Source: an uncultured Roseburia sp. (GTDB taxonomy: Bacteria; Bacillota; Clostridia; Lachnospirales; Lachnospiraceae). Taken from it: 64,000 bases of DNA. The notes beneath the pieces were generated by a model. That model searched no databases. It saw only the letters and a program-made list of their open reading frames with translations, and had not been told where the DNA came from. Where the stretch lies: assembly GCA_900756925.1 (NCBI GenBank), contig CAAELX010000054.1, forward strand, positions 1 through 64,000. Direction: 5' to 3'. This document shows, piece after piece, positions 17,451 through 26,421 of the stretch. The number at the start of each line of letters is the position of its first letter. Position 1 is the first letter of the stretch. Position numbers and translations under genes: made by a program.

Positions 17451-19097
17451 TTATTTTACAAGTGTCTCCGCATAATCTAACGCATCTACAATATTCGCAT
17501 GGAAATTGTCTTTTCCGATAAGATCCACAAATCCATCCTTTGTCATAACCTTCATCGGCTGCTCATTGACGTGGGAGAAGATCAGTGTGATATTTTTCTT
17601 CTTCGCACGGTCTGCGAGCTCATGCAAAGACTTCATGGCGCTTGCATCAATGGCAGGTACGCTTCGCATACGGATGACAACCACCTTCGTATGGTGGTTG
17701 CTGTTAATGCTTAAAATCTGGTCAGCAGCCGCGAAAAACATCGGTCCGCAGATTTCGAAGACGCTGATGGAATGCGGGATGTCGCGAAGCTTCTCAGCTT
17801 CACCTGGAGTGATATCCGAGGAGTCTGTGTACTTCCATGCCTTAATGTCGGCGGTCTCAGCCATACGTTTCATAAATAACAGTGCAGCCAGTACGACACC
17901 GATCTCAATAGCAACCACAAGGTCAAAGAAGACCGTCAGGAAAAAGGTGGCAACAAGGACGATAATGTCGCTCTTAGGTGCAGTCTTACAGAGACGGAAA
18001 AAGGAAGTCCAGTCTGCCATATTTGCCGCTACAACTAAAAGGACAGCAGCTAATGTAGTCATTGGGATCAGGGCAGCCAGAGGCATTAAAACAAGAAGAA
18101 TGATGGTCAGCGTAATACAGTGTACGATTCCTGCAATCGGGGTACGGCCACCGTTACGCACGTTGGCAGCAGTTCTTGCAATCGCACCGGTAGCTGGGAT
18201 TCCACCGAATAATCCGGAGAAAATATTTCCGAGTCCCTGACCGATCAGCTCGGCATTGGACTTATGTGTGTCACCGATCATACCGTCGGAGACAACGGCG
18301 GAAAGCAAGGATTCGATTCCGGCTAAAATAGCGATTGTGAAAGCAGGGGAGAGCATTTCCTGAATCAGTTTCATTGAGAGGGATGGAACCTGGAAGCTCG
18401 GGAATGCGGAGTTCAACTCGCCGTAAACGCTGCCGATCGTATTGACCGGAAGCTTTGCAAAATAGACAATGGCGGTTGTGATAATAATCGCAACAAGGGA
18501 TCCCGGGATCTTATCGGTTACCTTCGGCCAGAGAAGCATAATCACAATTGCGACAACACCGATTAAGGTGGCAGTCAGATGGATGGTTTCGATATGTGCT
18601 GCATAAGCGATCACTTTGTCTAAAAATTCAGAAGGAACGGATTCCATGGAAAGCCCGAAGAAATCCTTCAGCTGTCCGACAAATAAAGTGACAGCGATAC
18701 CACACGTAAAACCGGTGGTAATCGTATAAGGAATATACTTAATCAGGGAGCCGAAGCGGCAGATTCCCATGATGACAAGAATGAGTCCGGCGAGGATCGT
18801 GGCAACGATCAGGCCGTCTGTGCCGTAATCGGTGACGATGCCATAAATAATGACAACAAAGGCAGCCGTCGGACCGCCGATCTGGACACGGCTTCCACCG
18901 AAAAAGGAGATAAAAAATCCTGCGATGATCGCAGTGTAAAGTCCCTGTTCCGGACCGACACCGGAGGCGATCGCTAAGGCGATGGAAAGCGGAAGTGCAA
19001 TTATGGCAACAATAATACCGGAAATTATATCCCGGATCAGCTGCTCTTTCGAGTAGTCTTTCATGACGTCAAAAAGTTTTGGACGCAGTTCGTTCAT
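17451..19097 (-). CDS. SulP-family anion transporter with STAS domain
   Basis: A 548-residue membrane protein. About 12 hydrophobic spans occupy residues ~20-420 (including VAIIALPLSIALAIASG, GGSRVQIGGPTAAF and NIFSGLFGGIPATGAIART), followed by a cytoplasmic STAS domain (~430-545: ISVFEICGPMFFAAADQIL, VVVIRMRSVPAIDASAM). SulP proteins exchange sulfate, bicarbonate or other anions; the substrate cannot be read from the sequence. AAGAAAGGA precedes the start. The Rrf2 regulator gene lies divergently upstream, which could link it to sulfur control, by inference. Confidence 0.92.
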   Translation of the reverse strand: MNELRPKLFDVMKDYSKEQLIRDIISGIIVAIIALPLSIALAIASGVGPEQGLYTAIIAGFFISFFGGSRVQIGGPTAAFVVIIYGIVTDYGTDGLIVATILAGLILVIMGICRFGSLIKYIPYTITTGFTCGIAVTLFVGQLKDFFGLSMESVPSEFLDKVIAYAAHIETIHLTATLIGVVAIVIMLLWPKVTDKIPGSLVAIIITTAIVYFAKLPVNTIGSVYGELNSAFPSFQVPSLSMKLIQEMLSPAFTIAILAGIESLLSAVVSDGMIGDTHKSNAELIGQGLGNIFSGLFGGIPATGAIARTAANVRNGGRTPIAGIVHCITLTIILLVLMPLAALIPMTTLAAVLLVVAANMADWTSFFRLCKTAPKSDIIVLVATFFLTVFFDLVVAIEIGVVLAALLFMKRMAETADIKAWKYTDSSDITPGEAEKLRDIPHSISVFEICGPMFFAAADQILSINSNHHTKVVVIRMRSVPAIDASAMKSLHELADRAKKKNITLIFSHVNEQPMKVMTKDGFVDLIGKDNFHANIVDALDYAETLVK

Positions 19098-19253
19098 GGT
19101 AAAAATCCTTTCTTAATAAGTAAAATCAGTACATAAAAATATATAAAATTATAAATACACAAGATGAAATTTTAACATTGAAAAACGACAAGCGCAAGGT
19201 ACATTTTGTGGGAATCCGCATGTTTTGTGTATTTCCTGGCATACATTTTAATT

Positions 19254-19286
19254 CCTATTGACACAGTATGAATAGGGGGATATACT
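19254..19286 (+). promoter_or_regulatory. Promoter of the Rrf2 gene with overlapping inverted repeat
   Basis: TTGACA (19258-19263), 17-base spacer, TATACT (19281-19286). CCTATT (19254-19259) and AATAGG (19271-19276) form an inverted repeat over the -35, like operators of Rrf2-family repressors, suggesting autoregulation. Confidence 0.75.
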
Positions 19287-19317
19287 GAGAACATGGTTAA
19301 ATGAAAGGAAAAAAAGA

Positions 19318-19752
19318 ATGAAAGTATCTACAAAAGGAAGATATGCGTTAAGACTGATGTTAGATCTTGCAATCAACAATACGGGCGAACCGATCAGCTT
19401 GAAAGACATTGCAAAAAGGCAGGAAATCTCAGACAAGTACTTAGAGCAGATCATTTCCGTACTGAATAAAGCCAAATATGTCAAAAGTGTCCGCGGCGCA
19501 CAGGGTGGCTACATTTTAACAAAGCAGCCGAAGGAATATACCGTCGGGATGATCCTGCGCCTTACCGAGGGAAGCCTCGCCCCGGTTGCCTGCATCGAGG
19601 AGGAAGAGACCTGCGACAAAATGCACGACTGTGCCACCGCCCTCGTCTGGCACAAAATGAACGAAGCCATCAACCAGGTCGTTGACAATATGACACTCCA
19701 GGATCTCGTAGATTTCGAGCAGAAGAATTGTTGTGACGACTATGTGATTTAG
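19318..19752 (+). CDS. Rrf2-family transcriptional regulator
   Basis: A 144-residue protein with an N-terminal winged helix (MKVSTKGRYALRLMLDLA, recognition helix in LEQIISVLNKAKYVKSVRGAQGGY). Cysteines in the order C-x6-C-x5-C (CIEEEETCDKMHDC, ~93-106) resemble the [2Fe-2S] ligands of IscR, unlike CymR. A CC pair near the C-terminus is an extra feature. The likely role is sensing Fe-S or redox/sulfur state. The divergent SulP transporter and any nearby operator-bearing genes are candidate targets. Confidence 0.88.
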   Translation: MKVSTKGRYALRLMLDLAINNTGEPISLKDIAKRQEISDKYLEQIISVLNKAKYVKSVRGAQGGYILTKQPKEYTVGMILRLTEGSLAPVACIEEEETCDKMHDCATALVWHKMNEAINQVVDNMTLQDLVDFEQKNCCDDYVI

Positions 19753-19766
19753 CATTGAGCAGTGCA

Positions 19767-19916
19767 CAGATAAAGTCTCACGAAATTTGGCTGCTGGCAG
19801 ACAATATTTCGTGAGGCTTTATCTGTATAGGGCGAAAGCCCGTCAGTGAGAGAAATCTCTGATTTCTCGAACGGCACTGCGGACTAACGGCGCACAAAAA
19901 TTTGGCTGCTAGCAGA
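19767..19916. other. Hairpin cluster with a direct repeat between Rrf2 gene and T-box
   Basis: A 20-base stem (19767-19786 with 19806-19825, one G-U pair) has a 19-base loop, then GGGC-GAAA-GCCC (~19830), then GAGAAATC-TCT-GATTTCTC (19850-19868). The 19-mer at 19783-19801 recurs at 19898-19916 with one change (key part TTGGCTGCT). No T-run follows, so it is not a standard terminator. Its function is unknown; it may be a small structured RNA or mobile-element remnant. Confidence 0.5.
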
Positions 19917-19977
19917 TAAAATAAATCAATAAAACAGCATAAATTTAATCATTAAATTCTTCTACAAAACGTGTTAA

Positions 19978-19983
19978 TATAAT
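19978..19983 (+). promoter_or_regulatory. -10 element for the T-box-leuA transcript
   Basis: A perfect TATAAT in an AT-rich stretch upstream of the leader. The -35 region (around 19955-19962) matches consensus poorly. Confidence 0.5.
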
Positions 19984-20014
19984 ATCACATTTGTTGATGT
20001 ATTTTAATAGCAAA

Positions 20015-20292
20015 AAGCAAAGAAAAGAAGCAGTAGCTGCATCCAAACTTTCAGAGAATTGCTGGTTGGTGCGAAGCAACAGGGAAGAAGCAGTGAACTC
20101 GTCTTGGAGCTGCAGGCTGAAAGCGTGGGAACATGCAAAGTAGGCTGTGCCGGATGTTCCGCCGTTACCGGAAGCCCGTTTGCAAAAGATAGGCAATGCA
20201 GACCGGGGATGAGTGCATGCAGACGCATGAAGAAGAGTGGTACCGCGAAAGAAATTCCGCCTCTGTGACAGATTGTTGCAGAGGTATTTTTA
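20015..20292 (+). promoter_or_regulatory. T-box leader, Leu (CTC) specifier
   Basis: Stem I features include AGAGAATTGCTGGTTGGTG (~20053), and the specifier loop reads GAACTC followed by G, giving Leu codon CTC at 20098-20100, before the usual TTGGAGCTGC. The conserved T-box AGAGTGGTACCGCG lies at ~20234-20247, followed by a terminator CCTCTG/CAGAGG (20260-20284) and a T-rich tract. Uncharged tRNA-Leu would stabilise the antiterminator and allow leuA transcription when leucine is scarce. The gene downstream makes sense of the specifier. Confidence 0.9.
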
Positions 20293-20377
20293 TGTTACAA
20301 TCCAATACAGATTGTATACATCGCGTGAGGGCTCACAAAGCGATGAAAAATTTAGATAGGGAATGGAGAAGAAAAAC

Positions 20378-22375
20378 ATGAAACATGTAGAAAAATATGA
20401 AAGACAGTATTTTATGCCGCCGGTCTGTGAGTATGACTGGGTGAAGAAAGACCACATTGAAAAAGCACCGATCTGGTGTTCCGTGGATCTCCGTGACGGC
20501 AACCAGGCGCTGATCGAGCCGATGAGCTTAGATGAGAAACTGGAATTCTTCCAGATGCTTGTTGATATCGGATTCAAAGAGATTGAAGTTGGATTCCCGG
20601 CAGCATCCGAGACAGAGTTCATCTTCATGAGAACGTTAATTGAGCGTGACATGATCCCGGATGATGTGACCGTACAGGTACTGACACAGGCGAGGGAACA
20701 TATTATTAAGAAGACATTCGAGGCAGTGAAAGGTGCACCGCACGCTGTCATCCATCTGTATAACTCCACATCCGTTGCGCAGAGAGAGCAGGTATTTAAG
20801 AAAGACAAAGAACAGATCAAGCAGCTTGCCATCGACGGAGCCAAACTGTTAAAGAAGCTCGCGTCCGAGACAGACGGAGACTTCTCCTTTGAGTACAGCC
20901 CGGAGAGTTTCCATGGAACAGAAGTGGAATATGCAGTGGAAGTATGTAACGCTGTACTGGATGTATGGGAGCCTACCGCTGAGAACAAAGCGATCATCAA
21001 TATCCCGGCTACAGTTGAGACTGCTATGCCGCACGTTTTTGCAACCCAGATCGAGTATGTGAGCAAGAACTTAAAGTACCGTGACAATGTAGTCTTAAGT
21101 TTACATCCACACAACGACAGAGGCTGTGGAGTTAGCGATGCAGAGCTTGGTATTTTGGCAGGTGCAGACCGTATCGAAGGTACCTTATTTGGAAACGGGG
21201 AGCGTACTGGTAACGTGGATATCATCACCGTAGCGATGAACATGTTCTCCTACGGAACGGATCCAAAGCTTGATTTCTCAGATATGCCAAGAATCAGGGA
21301 AGTGTATGAGCGCCTGACCAGAATGCATGTCGGTGACAGGCAGCCATATGCGGGAGATCTTGTATTCTCCGCATTTTCCGGATCCCATCAGGATGCGATC
21401 GCAAAAGGAATGGCTTGGAGGGAGGATAAGAAGCTCACAACCTGGACAGTTCCATATCTGCCGATTGATCCGGTTGATGTCGGAAGAACGTACGACTCTG
21501 ATGTTATCCGTATCAACAGCCAGTCCGGAAAGGGTGGAATCAGCTATATACTGAAGCAGAACTTCTCTCTTTCTATCCCGGAGAAGATGCGCGAGGAGGT
21601 CGGCTACGCGGTGAAACAGGTATCCGACGAGGAGCATAAAGAGCTGTCTCCACAGTGGGTATATGAGATTTTCGAGGACAATTATATGAACTATACCCCT
21701 CATTTCCAGATCACAGAATGCCACTTCCGCCAGGATGACGGTATTATGGCAGAGGCGACAATCCTGTACGGCGAGAAGAAGACCGTCGTAGATGCAAACG
21801 GAAACGGACGTCTGGACGCAGTCAGCAATACGATCAAGCAGTACTTCGGAGTCAGCTACGAGCTGTCCACCTATGAGGAGCATGCACTGTCGCACGGATC
21901 TTCTTCCAAGGCGATGGCATACGTTGGAATTACCTGCGATGGAAAGAACTACTGGGGAGCCGGTATGGACGAGGATATCATCAAAGCATCCATCCATGCG
22001 ATCGTAGTAGCAGTCAACAAGCTTCCAAAGATGTCACAGGATGAGAATCATCAGGATGACCGTCTGGTTGCAATCCTCAACTATATTCAGACAAATTACC
22101 AGAGCGTGACGTTAGAGGATCTGGCAACACAGTTCCATCTGTCCGAGCCGTATATATCCAAGTACATCAAGGACAAATCCGGAAAAACTTTCGGTGAGCA
22201 TGTAGCACACATCCGAATGAAACGCGCGAAGACATTATTAAAGAATGGAAATATGACTGTAGAAAATATTTCCTATGCAGTTGGTTACCAGAACGTGGAA
22301 CATTTTAACCGCACGTTTAAGAGAACCTTCCAGATGACACCGTTACAGTACCGGAATTTAAGCCGTGAAAAATAA
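20378..22375 (+). CDS. leuA: 2-isopropylmalate synthase fused to an AraC-type DNA-binding domain
   Basis: A 665-residue protein. Residues ~1-550 are a LeuA of the long (~560-residue) type: WCSVDLRDGNQAL (catalytic Arg-Asp), EVGFPAASETEF, metal-binding HPHNDRGCGV, the flexible GNGERTGNVD loop, and the C-terminal regulatory domain that binds leucine (~420-550). It condenses acetyl-CoA with 2-ketoisovalerate in leucine synthesis. Residues ~560-665 form a double HTH AraC domain (LEDLATQFHLSEPYISKYIKDKSG, then NISYAVGYQNVEHFNRTFKRTF). Enzyme and HTH are one open frame with no internal stop. The ATG at 20378 is preferred (GGAG 9 bases before) to 20363. A T-box leader precedes it and a terminator follows. 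Confidence 0.93.
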   Translation: MKHVEKYERQYFMPPVCEYDWVKKDHIEKAPIWCSVDLRDGNQALIEPMSLDEKLEFFQMLVDIGFKEIEVGFPAASETEFIFMRTLIERDMIPDDVTVQVLTQAREHIIKKTFEAVKGAPHAVIHLYNSTSVAQREQVFKKDKEQIKQLAIDGAKLLKKLASETDGDFSFEYSPESFHGTEVEYAVEVCNAVLDVWEPTAENKAIINIPATVETAMPHVFATQIEYVSKNLKYRDNVVLSLHPHNDRGCGVSDAELGILAGADRIEGTLFGNGERTGNVDIITVAMNMFSYGTDPKLDFSDMPRIREVYERLTRMHVGDRQPYAGDLVFSAFSGSHQDAIAKGMAWREDKKLTTWTVPYLPIDPVDVGRTYDSDVIRINSQSGKGGISYILKQNFSLSIPEKMREEVGYAVKQVSDEEHKELSPQWVYEIFEDNYMNYTPHFQITECHFRQDDGIMAEATILYGEKKTVVDANGNGRLDAVSNTIKQYFGVSYELSTYEEHALSHGSSSKAMAYVGITCDGKNYWGAGMDEDIIKASIHAIVVAVNKLPKMSQDENHQDDRLVAILNYIQTNYQSVTLEDLATQFHLSEPYISKYIKDKSGKTFGEHVAHIRMKRAKTLLKNGNMTVENISYAVGYQNVEHFNRTFKRTFQMTPLQYRNLSREK

Positions 22376-22386
22376 GAGAGATAGAA

Positions 22387-22425
22387 AAAGAGGTTTTGCC
22401 AGCTACTGGCAGAGCCTCTTTTTTT
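22387..22425 (+). terminator. Terminator after leuA
   Basis: AAAGAGG...GCCAG/CTGGC...CCTCTTT stem-loop followed by a T-run. Confidence 0.88.
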
Positions 22426-22522
22426 CACCAGAAAAAAGAAAAAAATCCGGTTTACAAAAAGCAAAAAAAAGTGTATGTTAGAGGATGCCCAAAAAGCAGA
22501 TAAAGGGGATTTGAAATCTATT

Positions 22523-23887
22523 ATGGGGATAAAAGATACAAATCAGAAAATAAAAAAAATCGAGATGACGAGCGGGCCACTCTGGAAAAATATTTTTCTG
22601 TTCAGTGTACCGTTAATGTTTGCACAGCTTTTGGAAGTTATGTTTAACTTAAGCGATGTGGCTGTGGTCGGAAGATTTGCGGATTATAAAGCACTCGGCT
22701 CCGTAGGTTCGACGACAATCTTAGTCACACTGTTCACGGGACTTCTGATTGGAATGGGAAGCGGGGTGAATGTCCAGACCGCGATCTCTCTCGGAGCAGG
22801 GAATCAGAAAAAAGTGGAACATACAGTTCACACATCGCTTCTGATATGCACAGTCGCAGGGCTTATCGTGGGAGCTGTTTGCTTTCTTTTTGCGGACGGA
22901 ATGCTGTCTCGTATGAATACCAAGCCGGAGCTGATTGACCAGGCAGTGCTGTACTTAAAGATTTATGCGCTCGGGCTCCCGGCACTCGCCGTGTACAATT
23001 TTGGTAACGGTGTGTTAAGTGCGGGTGGAGATACGAAGAGACCGCTGATATATCTTGCAATCGCAGGCGTACTGAATGTGCTGTTGAACCTGTTTTTTGT
23101 CATTGTATGTAAGATGGCAGCACCGGGGGTTGCACTTGCAAGCGCGATCGCGCAGTGCGTATCGGCACTGTTAATTGTGATTCATCTGTTCCGGAGGAAG
23201 GATGAGATCCGTCTGCAGCCATCGAAGATCCGGTTTGAGAAGACGACAGCAAAATCTGTTCTGATGCTCGGTATCCCGGCGGGAATCCAGAATGCGATCT
23301 TTGCAATGGCAAACCTGTTCGTCCAGACCGGTATCAATTCCTTTGACGCGGTCATGGTGTCCGGCAACTCCGCGGCGGCGAATGCGGATCCGCTTATTTA
23401 CAATGTCATGGCGGCATTTTACACGGGCTGTTCGAGCTTCATGGGACAGAACCGCGGCGCCGGAAATAAGAAGAGAATGTTGCAGAGCTATTTTATAAGC
23501 CTTTTTTATTCTTTTACGATCGCGGCAGTGCTTGGAACCTGCTTGTTTTTCTTCGGAAGGCAGTTTTTGTCACTGTTTGCCACAGAACCGGCGGTCATTG
23601 ATGCGGGGATGGAACGAATCCGGATCATGGCGTTCTGCTACGCATTTTCCGCATTTATGGACTGTACAATTGCTGCATCAAGAGGACTTGGAAAGAGCGT
23701 GGCGCCGACGGTGATCGTAATTTTAGGCTCCTGTGTGTTCCGAGTTATCTGGATATACACAATTTTTGCTTACTTCCATACGTTTGCAGCGCTATATCTT
23801 CTCTATATTTTTTCGTGGACGATCACAGCAGTCGCAGAGATTATTTATTTTAAAATCAGTTTCTCACAGATCAGGGGAATTGTATAG
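22523..23887 (+). CDS. MATE-family multidrug/metabolite exporter
   Basis: About 454 residues with 12 hydrophobic spans in two repeats of six: FLFSVPLMFAQLLEVMFNLSDVAVVGRF near the start, and VLMLGIPAGIQNAIFAMANLFVQTGINSF at the start of repeat 2. Family members export cationic drugs or metabolites with Na+ or H+; the substrate is not predictable. An in-frame ATG at 22475 would add 16 residues, but AAAGGGG at 22503-22509 fits only the later start; the exact start is uncertain. No close operon partner. Confidence 0.9.
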   Translation: MGIKDTNQKIKKIEMTSGPLWKNIFLFSVPLMFAQLLEVMFNLSDVAVVGRFADYKALGSVGSTTILVTLFTGLLIGMGSGVNVQTAISLGAGNQKKVEHTVHTSLLICTVAGLIVGAVCFLFADGMLSRMNTKPELIDQAVLYLKIYALGLPALAVYNFGNGVLSAGGDTKRPLIYLAIAGVLNVLLNLFFVIVCKMAAPGVALASAIAQCVSALLIVIHLFRRKDEIRLQPSKIRFEKTTAKSVLMLGIPAGIQNAIFAMANLFVQTGINSFDAVMVSGNSAAANADPLIYNVMAAFYTGCSSFMGQNRGAGNKKRMLQSYFISLFYSFTIAAVLGTCLFFFGRQFLSLFATEPAVIDAGMERIRIMAFCYAFSAFMDCTIAASRGLGKSVAPTVIVILGSCVFRVIWIYTIFAYFHTFAALYLLYIFSWTITAVAEIIYFKISFSQIRGIV

Positions 23888-23978
23888 ATAACAGGGAGAA
23901 GAGCATCATTGCCACTGAATATTGCCGAGCCGGAAAAAGTGTCACTGTTTTATCCTGTTTTAACGAATATTTTGTAGT

Positions 23979-25667
23979 ATGCGTGGTGAGACGAGAGTGG
24001 GACTTGAGAAAAGACTGGCACAGAAAATGATTTTAGTTGACGAATGGTACAGCAGGATGGTGAAAGAACAAATGGATAAGAACAAAAAAATATATTTCTT
24101 CTGCGGGATACAGGTTGTAATTTACCTGATTTTTCTTCTGGTATTGCTGTTCTGCTGGAACAGGCAGAGTCTTGAAATTGGAAGCAAGACATATGTGATC
24201 GTATGGACGGTCATGATTTTCCTGGCGCTGATCGGATGCGCGATGATTTTTGTGATCGCCAATTATGTGAAAAATGTGATGCAGTATGCAAATGTGGATA
24301 TTGCAGGCGTCCATAATAAAAAGTCACTGGAAAAGAAGCTGGCGGACAAGAAGTTCAAGAAGCAGAACCAGTCCGTGGAGGAGGCTGCTTTATATTACAG
24401 CCAGTCTGATTACAGCCATAGTGTTTCCATTGAAAATCTGGCAGAGAAGATCCACACAATTTTAAAAAATAACAGGGGACAGAGAACATATGCGTTCCTT
24501 ATGACAGATATAAAGGATTTCCGGCTGATCAACGATTACTGGGGATATGATGTCGGAAACCGGATATTAGAAACGGTGTTAGCAAGAATGGAACAGTTCC
24601 GGGAATCAAGTCTTTCCAAACGTTTTCATTCGGATACGTTTGCAGGAATAGCGGATTATACCGGGATGGAGAAAGCAGATTTTGAACAGAAGGTAGCAGA
24701 GTACAACAGGCAGATTGAGCGTGAGGTACAGGAAAAATTTCCTATCAGCTATTTTTCCCTGCGGACCGGAATCTATTATATGGAATCGGATGATGTGAAT
24801 CCGGCGGATGTGATCTCACATGCCAATACGGTGCGCCATATGGCAAAAGAGACGGCAAAAGGAATTGTTATCTACGATGAACAGGTTCACGAGATGGAGC
24901 TGCGCAGGGCTGAGATCATCAATTCATTTCCGGATGCGCTTGCAAACGGGGAGATCTGCCTGTATTTCCAGCCGAAGGTGAATGGAAAGACAGAGGAGGT
25001 TGAGAGCGCGGAGGTGCTGGTACGCTGGAAGCGGGAGGATGACACCGTGTGGACACCAGATCAGTTCCTTCCGGTTCTCGAGGAGACCGAAAAGATCCTT
25101 GACCTTGATTATTATGTCTATGAGAAAGCATTCCAGTGGTTAAGCAGCAGGAAGGCGGCAGGGAAGCCAGTGCTTCCACTGTCCTTAAATGTGTCCCCGG
25201 CGCACTTTAAAAATATGGAAGCGTTCGAGAAGCGTATCCGCACTTTGCGTGAGACATACAAGCCGGATCCGGCACTTTTGGTGTTTGAGATCACAGAGAC
25301 CGCATACATCCACAATATGGACGCGGTAAACGAGATGATCCAGAACTGCCATAAAGTCGGAATACAGATTTCGATGGATGATTTCGGCTCCGGATATTCG
25401 TCTTTGAACCTGTTGAAGGATATTCTGTTCGATGAAGTGAAGATTGATAAACGGTTTCTCGATGAGGAACTCTCGACCAACGGAAAAATTGTACTCGAAG
25501 AAATCTTTCATCTGTTGAAGAGAACGCAGCATTCCATCGTGTGTGAAGGCGTCGAGACAAGGGAAGTGGCAGATTTCCTCATTCAGGAAGAGTGTGACCA
25601 GTTACAGGGCTATTTTTATTACAAACCGATGGAGATGGCGAAGTTTGAAGCTCTGATTCAGGAATAA
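23979..25667 (+). CDS. Membrane GGDEF-EAL protein, probable c-di-GMP phosphodiesterase
   Basis: A 562-residue protein with two membrane spans (~39-60 and ~70-95), then a GGDEF domain (~155-300) whose signature reads RFHSDTFAG instead of RxGGDEF, so diguanylate cyclase activity is unlikely. The EAL domain (~315-560) keeps key residues: EVLVRW (Glu of EAL), LNVSPAHF, FEITET, MDDFGSGYSSL, VKIDKRFL, CEGVET and QGYFYYKP. It should therefore degrade c-di-GMP, with the GGDEF part as a sensor. The start is uncertain because no strong ribosome site precedes ATG 23979; ATG 24027 is an alternative. Confidence 0.88.
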   Translation: MRGETRVGLEKRLAQKMILVDEWYSRMVKEQMDKNKKIYFFCGIQVVIYLIFLLVLLFCWNRQSLEIGSKTYVIVWTVMIFLALIGCAMIFVIANYVKNVMQYANVDIAGVHNKKSLEKKLADKKFKKQNQSVEEAALYYSQSDYSHSVSIENLAEKIHTILKNNRGQRTYAFLMTDIKDFRLINDYWGYDVGNRILETVLARMEQFRESSLSKRFHSDTFAGIADYTGMEKADFEQKVAEYNRQIEREVQEKFPISYFSLRTGIYYMESDDVNPADVISHANTVRHMAKETAKGIVIYDEQVHEMELRRAEIINSFPDALANGEICLYFQPKVNGKTEEVESAEVLVRWKREDDTVWTPDQFLPVLEETEKILDLDYYVYEKAFQWLSSRKAAGKPVLPLSLNVSPAHFKNMEAFEKRIRTLRETYKPDPALLVFEITETAYIHNMDAVNEMIQNCHKVGIQISMDDFGSGYSSLNLLKDILFDEVKIDKRFLDEELSTNGKIVLEEIFHLLKRTQHSIVCEGVETREVADFLIQEECDQLQGYFYYKPMEMAKFEALIQE

Positions 25668-25691
25668 AAGTTCCCTTTTTTCCACATACTA
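25661..25691 (+). promoter_or_regulatory. Sigma-G-like forespore promoter of spoVT
   Basis: GGAATA (25661-25666), 18-base spacer, CATACTA (25685-25691), close to the sigma-G consensus (TGAATA and CATACTA as known from Bacillus subtilis, where spoVT is sigma-G controlled). It overlaps the stop codon of the preceding gene. Confidence 0.7.
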
Positions 25692-25736
25692 CCCATACAG
25701 CTCAAATATGGAAGAATGTGAAAAGAAGGAGGATTT

Positions 25737-26285
25737 ATGAAAGCAACCGGAATTGTGAGAAGAATAGACGACCTCGGAAGAATCGTGGTGCCAAAGGAGA
25801 TTCGAAGAACGCTAAGGATCCGGGAAGGGGATCCACTGGAAATCTTTACAGACCGCGACGGGGAGATCGTCCTGAAGAAATATTCACCAATCGGAGAATT
25901 AAGTCAGTTTGCCGGGGAGTATGCAGAGAGCCTCGCGCAGACAACCGGGCACCTGGTGCTGATCACGGACTGCGACCACGTTGTGACGGCATCTGGGCAG
26001 GGCAGGAAAGAGTTCGAGGGAAAGCCGATCAGCAGACAGTTAGAGGAAGTCATCAGTGAGCGCAAGAGCTATCTGGCGAGCAGAAACGATGCGGATTTTA
26101 TCAAAGTAACCTTAGACGACAACGGTGAATTCGGGCAACAGGCGCTCAGCACAATTATCTGTGAGGGCGATGCCATCGGGGCAGTGATCCTCTATGAGCG
26201 CGATGACCGGACGAAAATGACCGAAACCGAGAGCAAGCTGGCGATGGCGGCAGCAGGGTTTCTGGGGAAGCAGATGGAACAGTGA
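25737..26285 (+). CDS. spoVT: Stage V sporulation protein T
   Basis: A 182-residue regulator with an N-terminal AbrB-type swapped-hairpin DNA-binding domain (MKATGIVRRIDDLGRIVVPKEIRRTLRIREGDPLEIF, ~1-50) and a C-terminal GAF-like domain (~60-180). SpoVT is a forespore transcription factor tuning sigma-G genes late in sporulation. Length and domain order match SpoVT rather than the short AbrB. AAGGAGG precedes the ATG. The sigma-G-like promoter and a terminator on the far side indicate a single-gene unit. Confidence 0.95.
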   Translation: MKATGIVRRIDDLGRIVVPKEIRRTLRIREGDPLEIFTDRDGEIVLKKYSPIGELSQFAGEYAESLAQTTGHLVLITDCDHVVTASGQGRKEFEGKPISRQLEEVISERKSYLASRNDADFIKVTLDDNGEFGQQALSTIICEGDAIGAVILYERDDRTKMTETESKLAMAAAGFLGKQMEQ

Positions 26286-26318
26286 AGATTTTGGGAGTAA
26301 ACCGCAAAAATCTAAATA

Positions 26319-26361
26319 AAAGGGAAGCCGGTTAGATCATATGTCTGACCGGTTCCTTTTT
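26319..26361 (+). terminator. Terminator after spoVT
   Basis: AAAGGGAA...CCGGTTAGA / TCTGACCGG...TTCCTTTT hairpin with a T-run. Confidence 0.82.
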
Positions 26362-26421
26362 GCGTTGAAAAAACAGCTGTTTTGAGGTACGATGAATCAA
26401 AAGCGTCAGAAAGGGCAGAAC

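Noticed and set aside
17506..18240. 244-residue plus-strand frame opposite the SulP gene
   Set aside because: Ser/Thr/Ile-rich antisense of membrane codons; the SulP protein on the minus strand is unmistakable.
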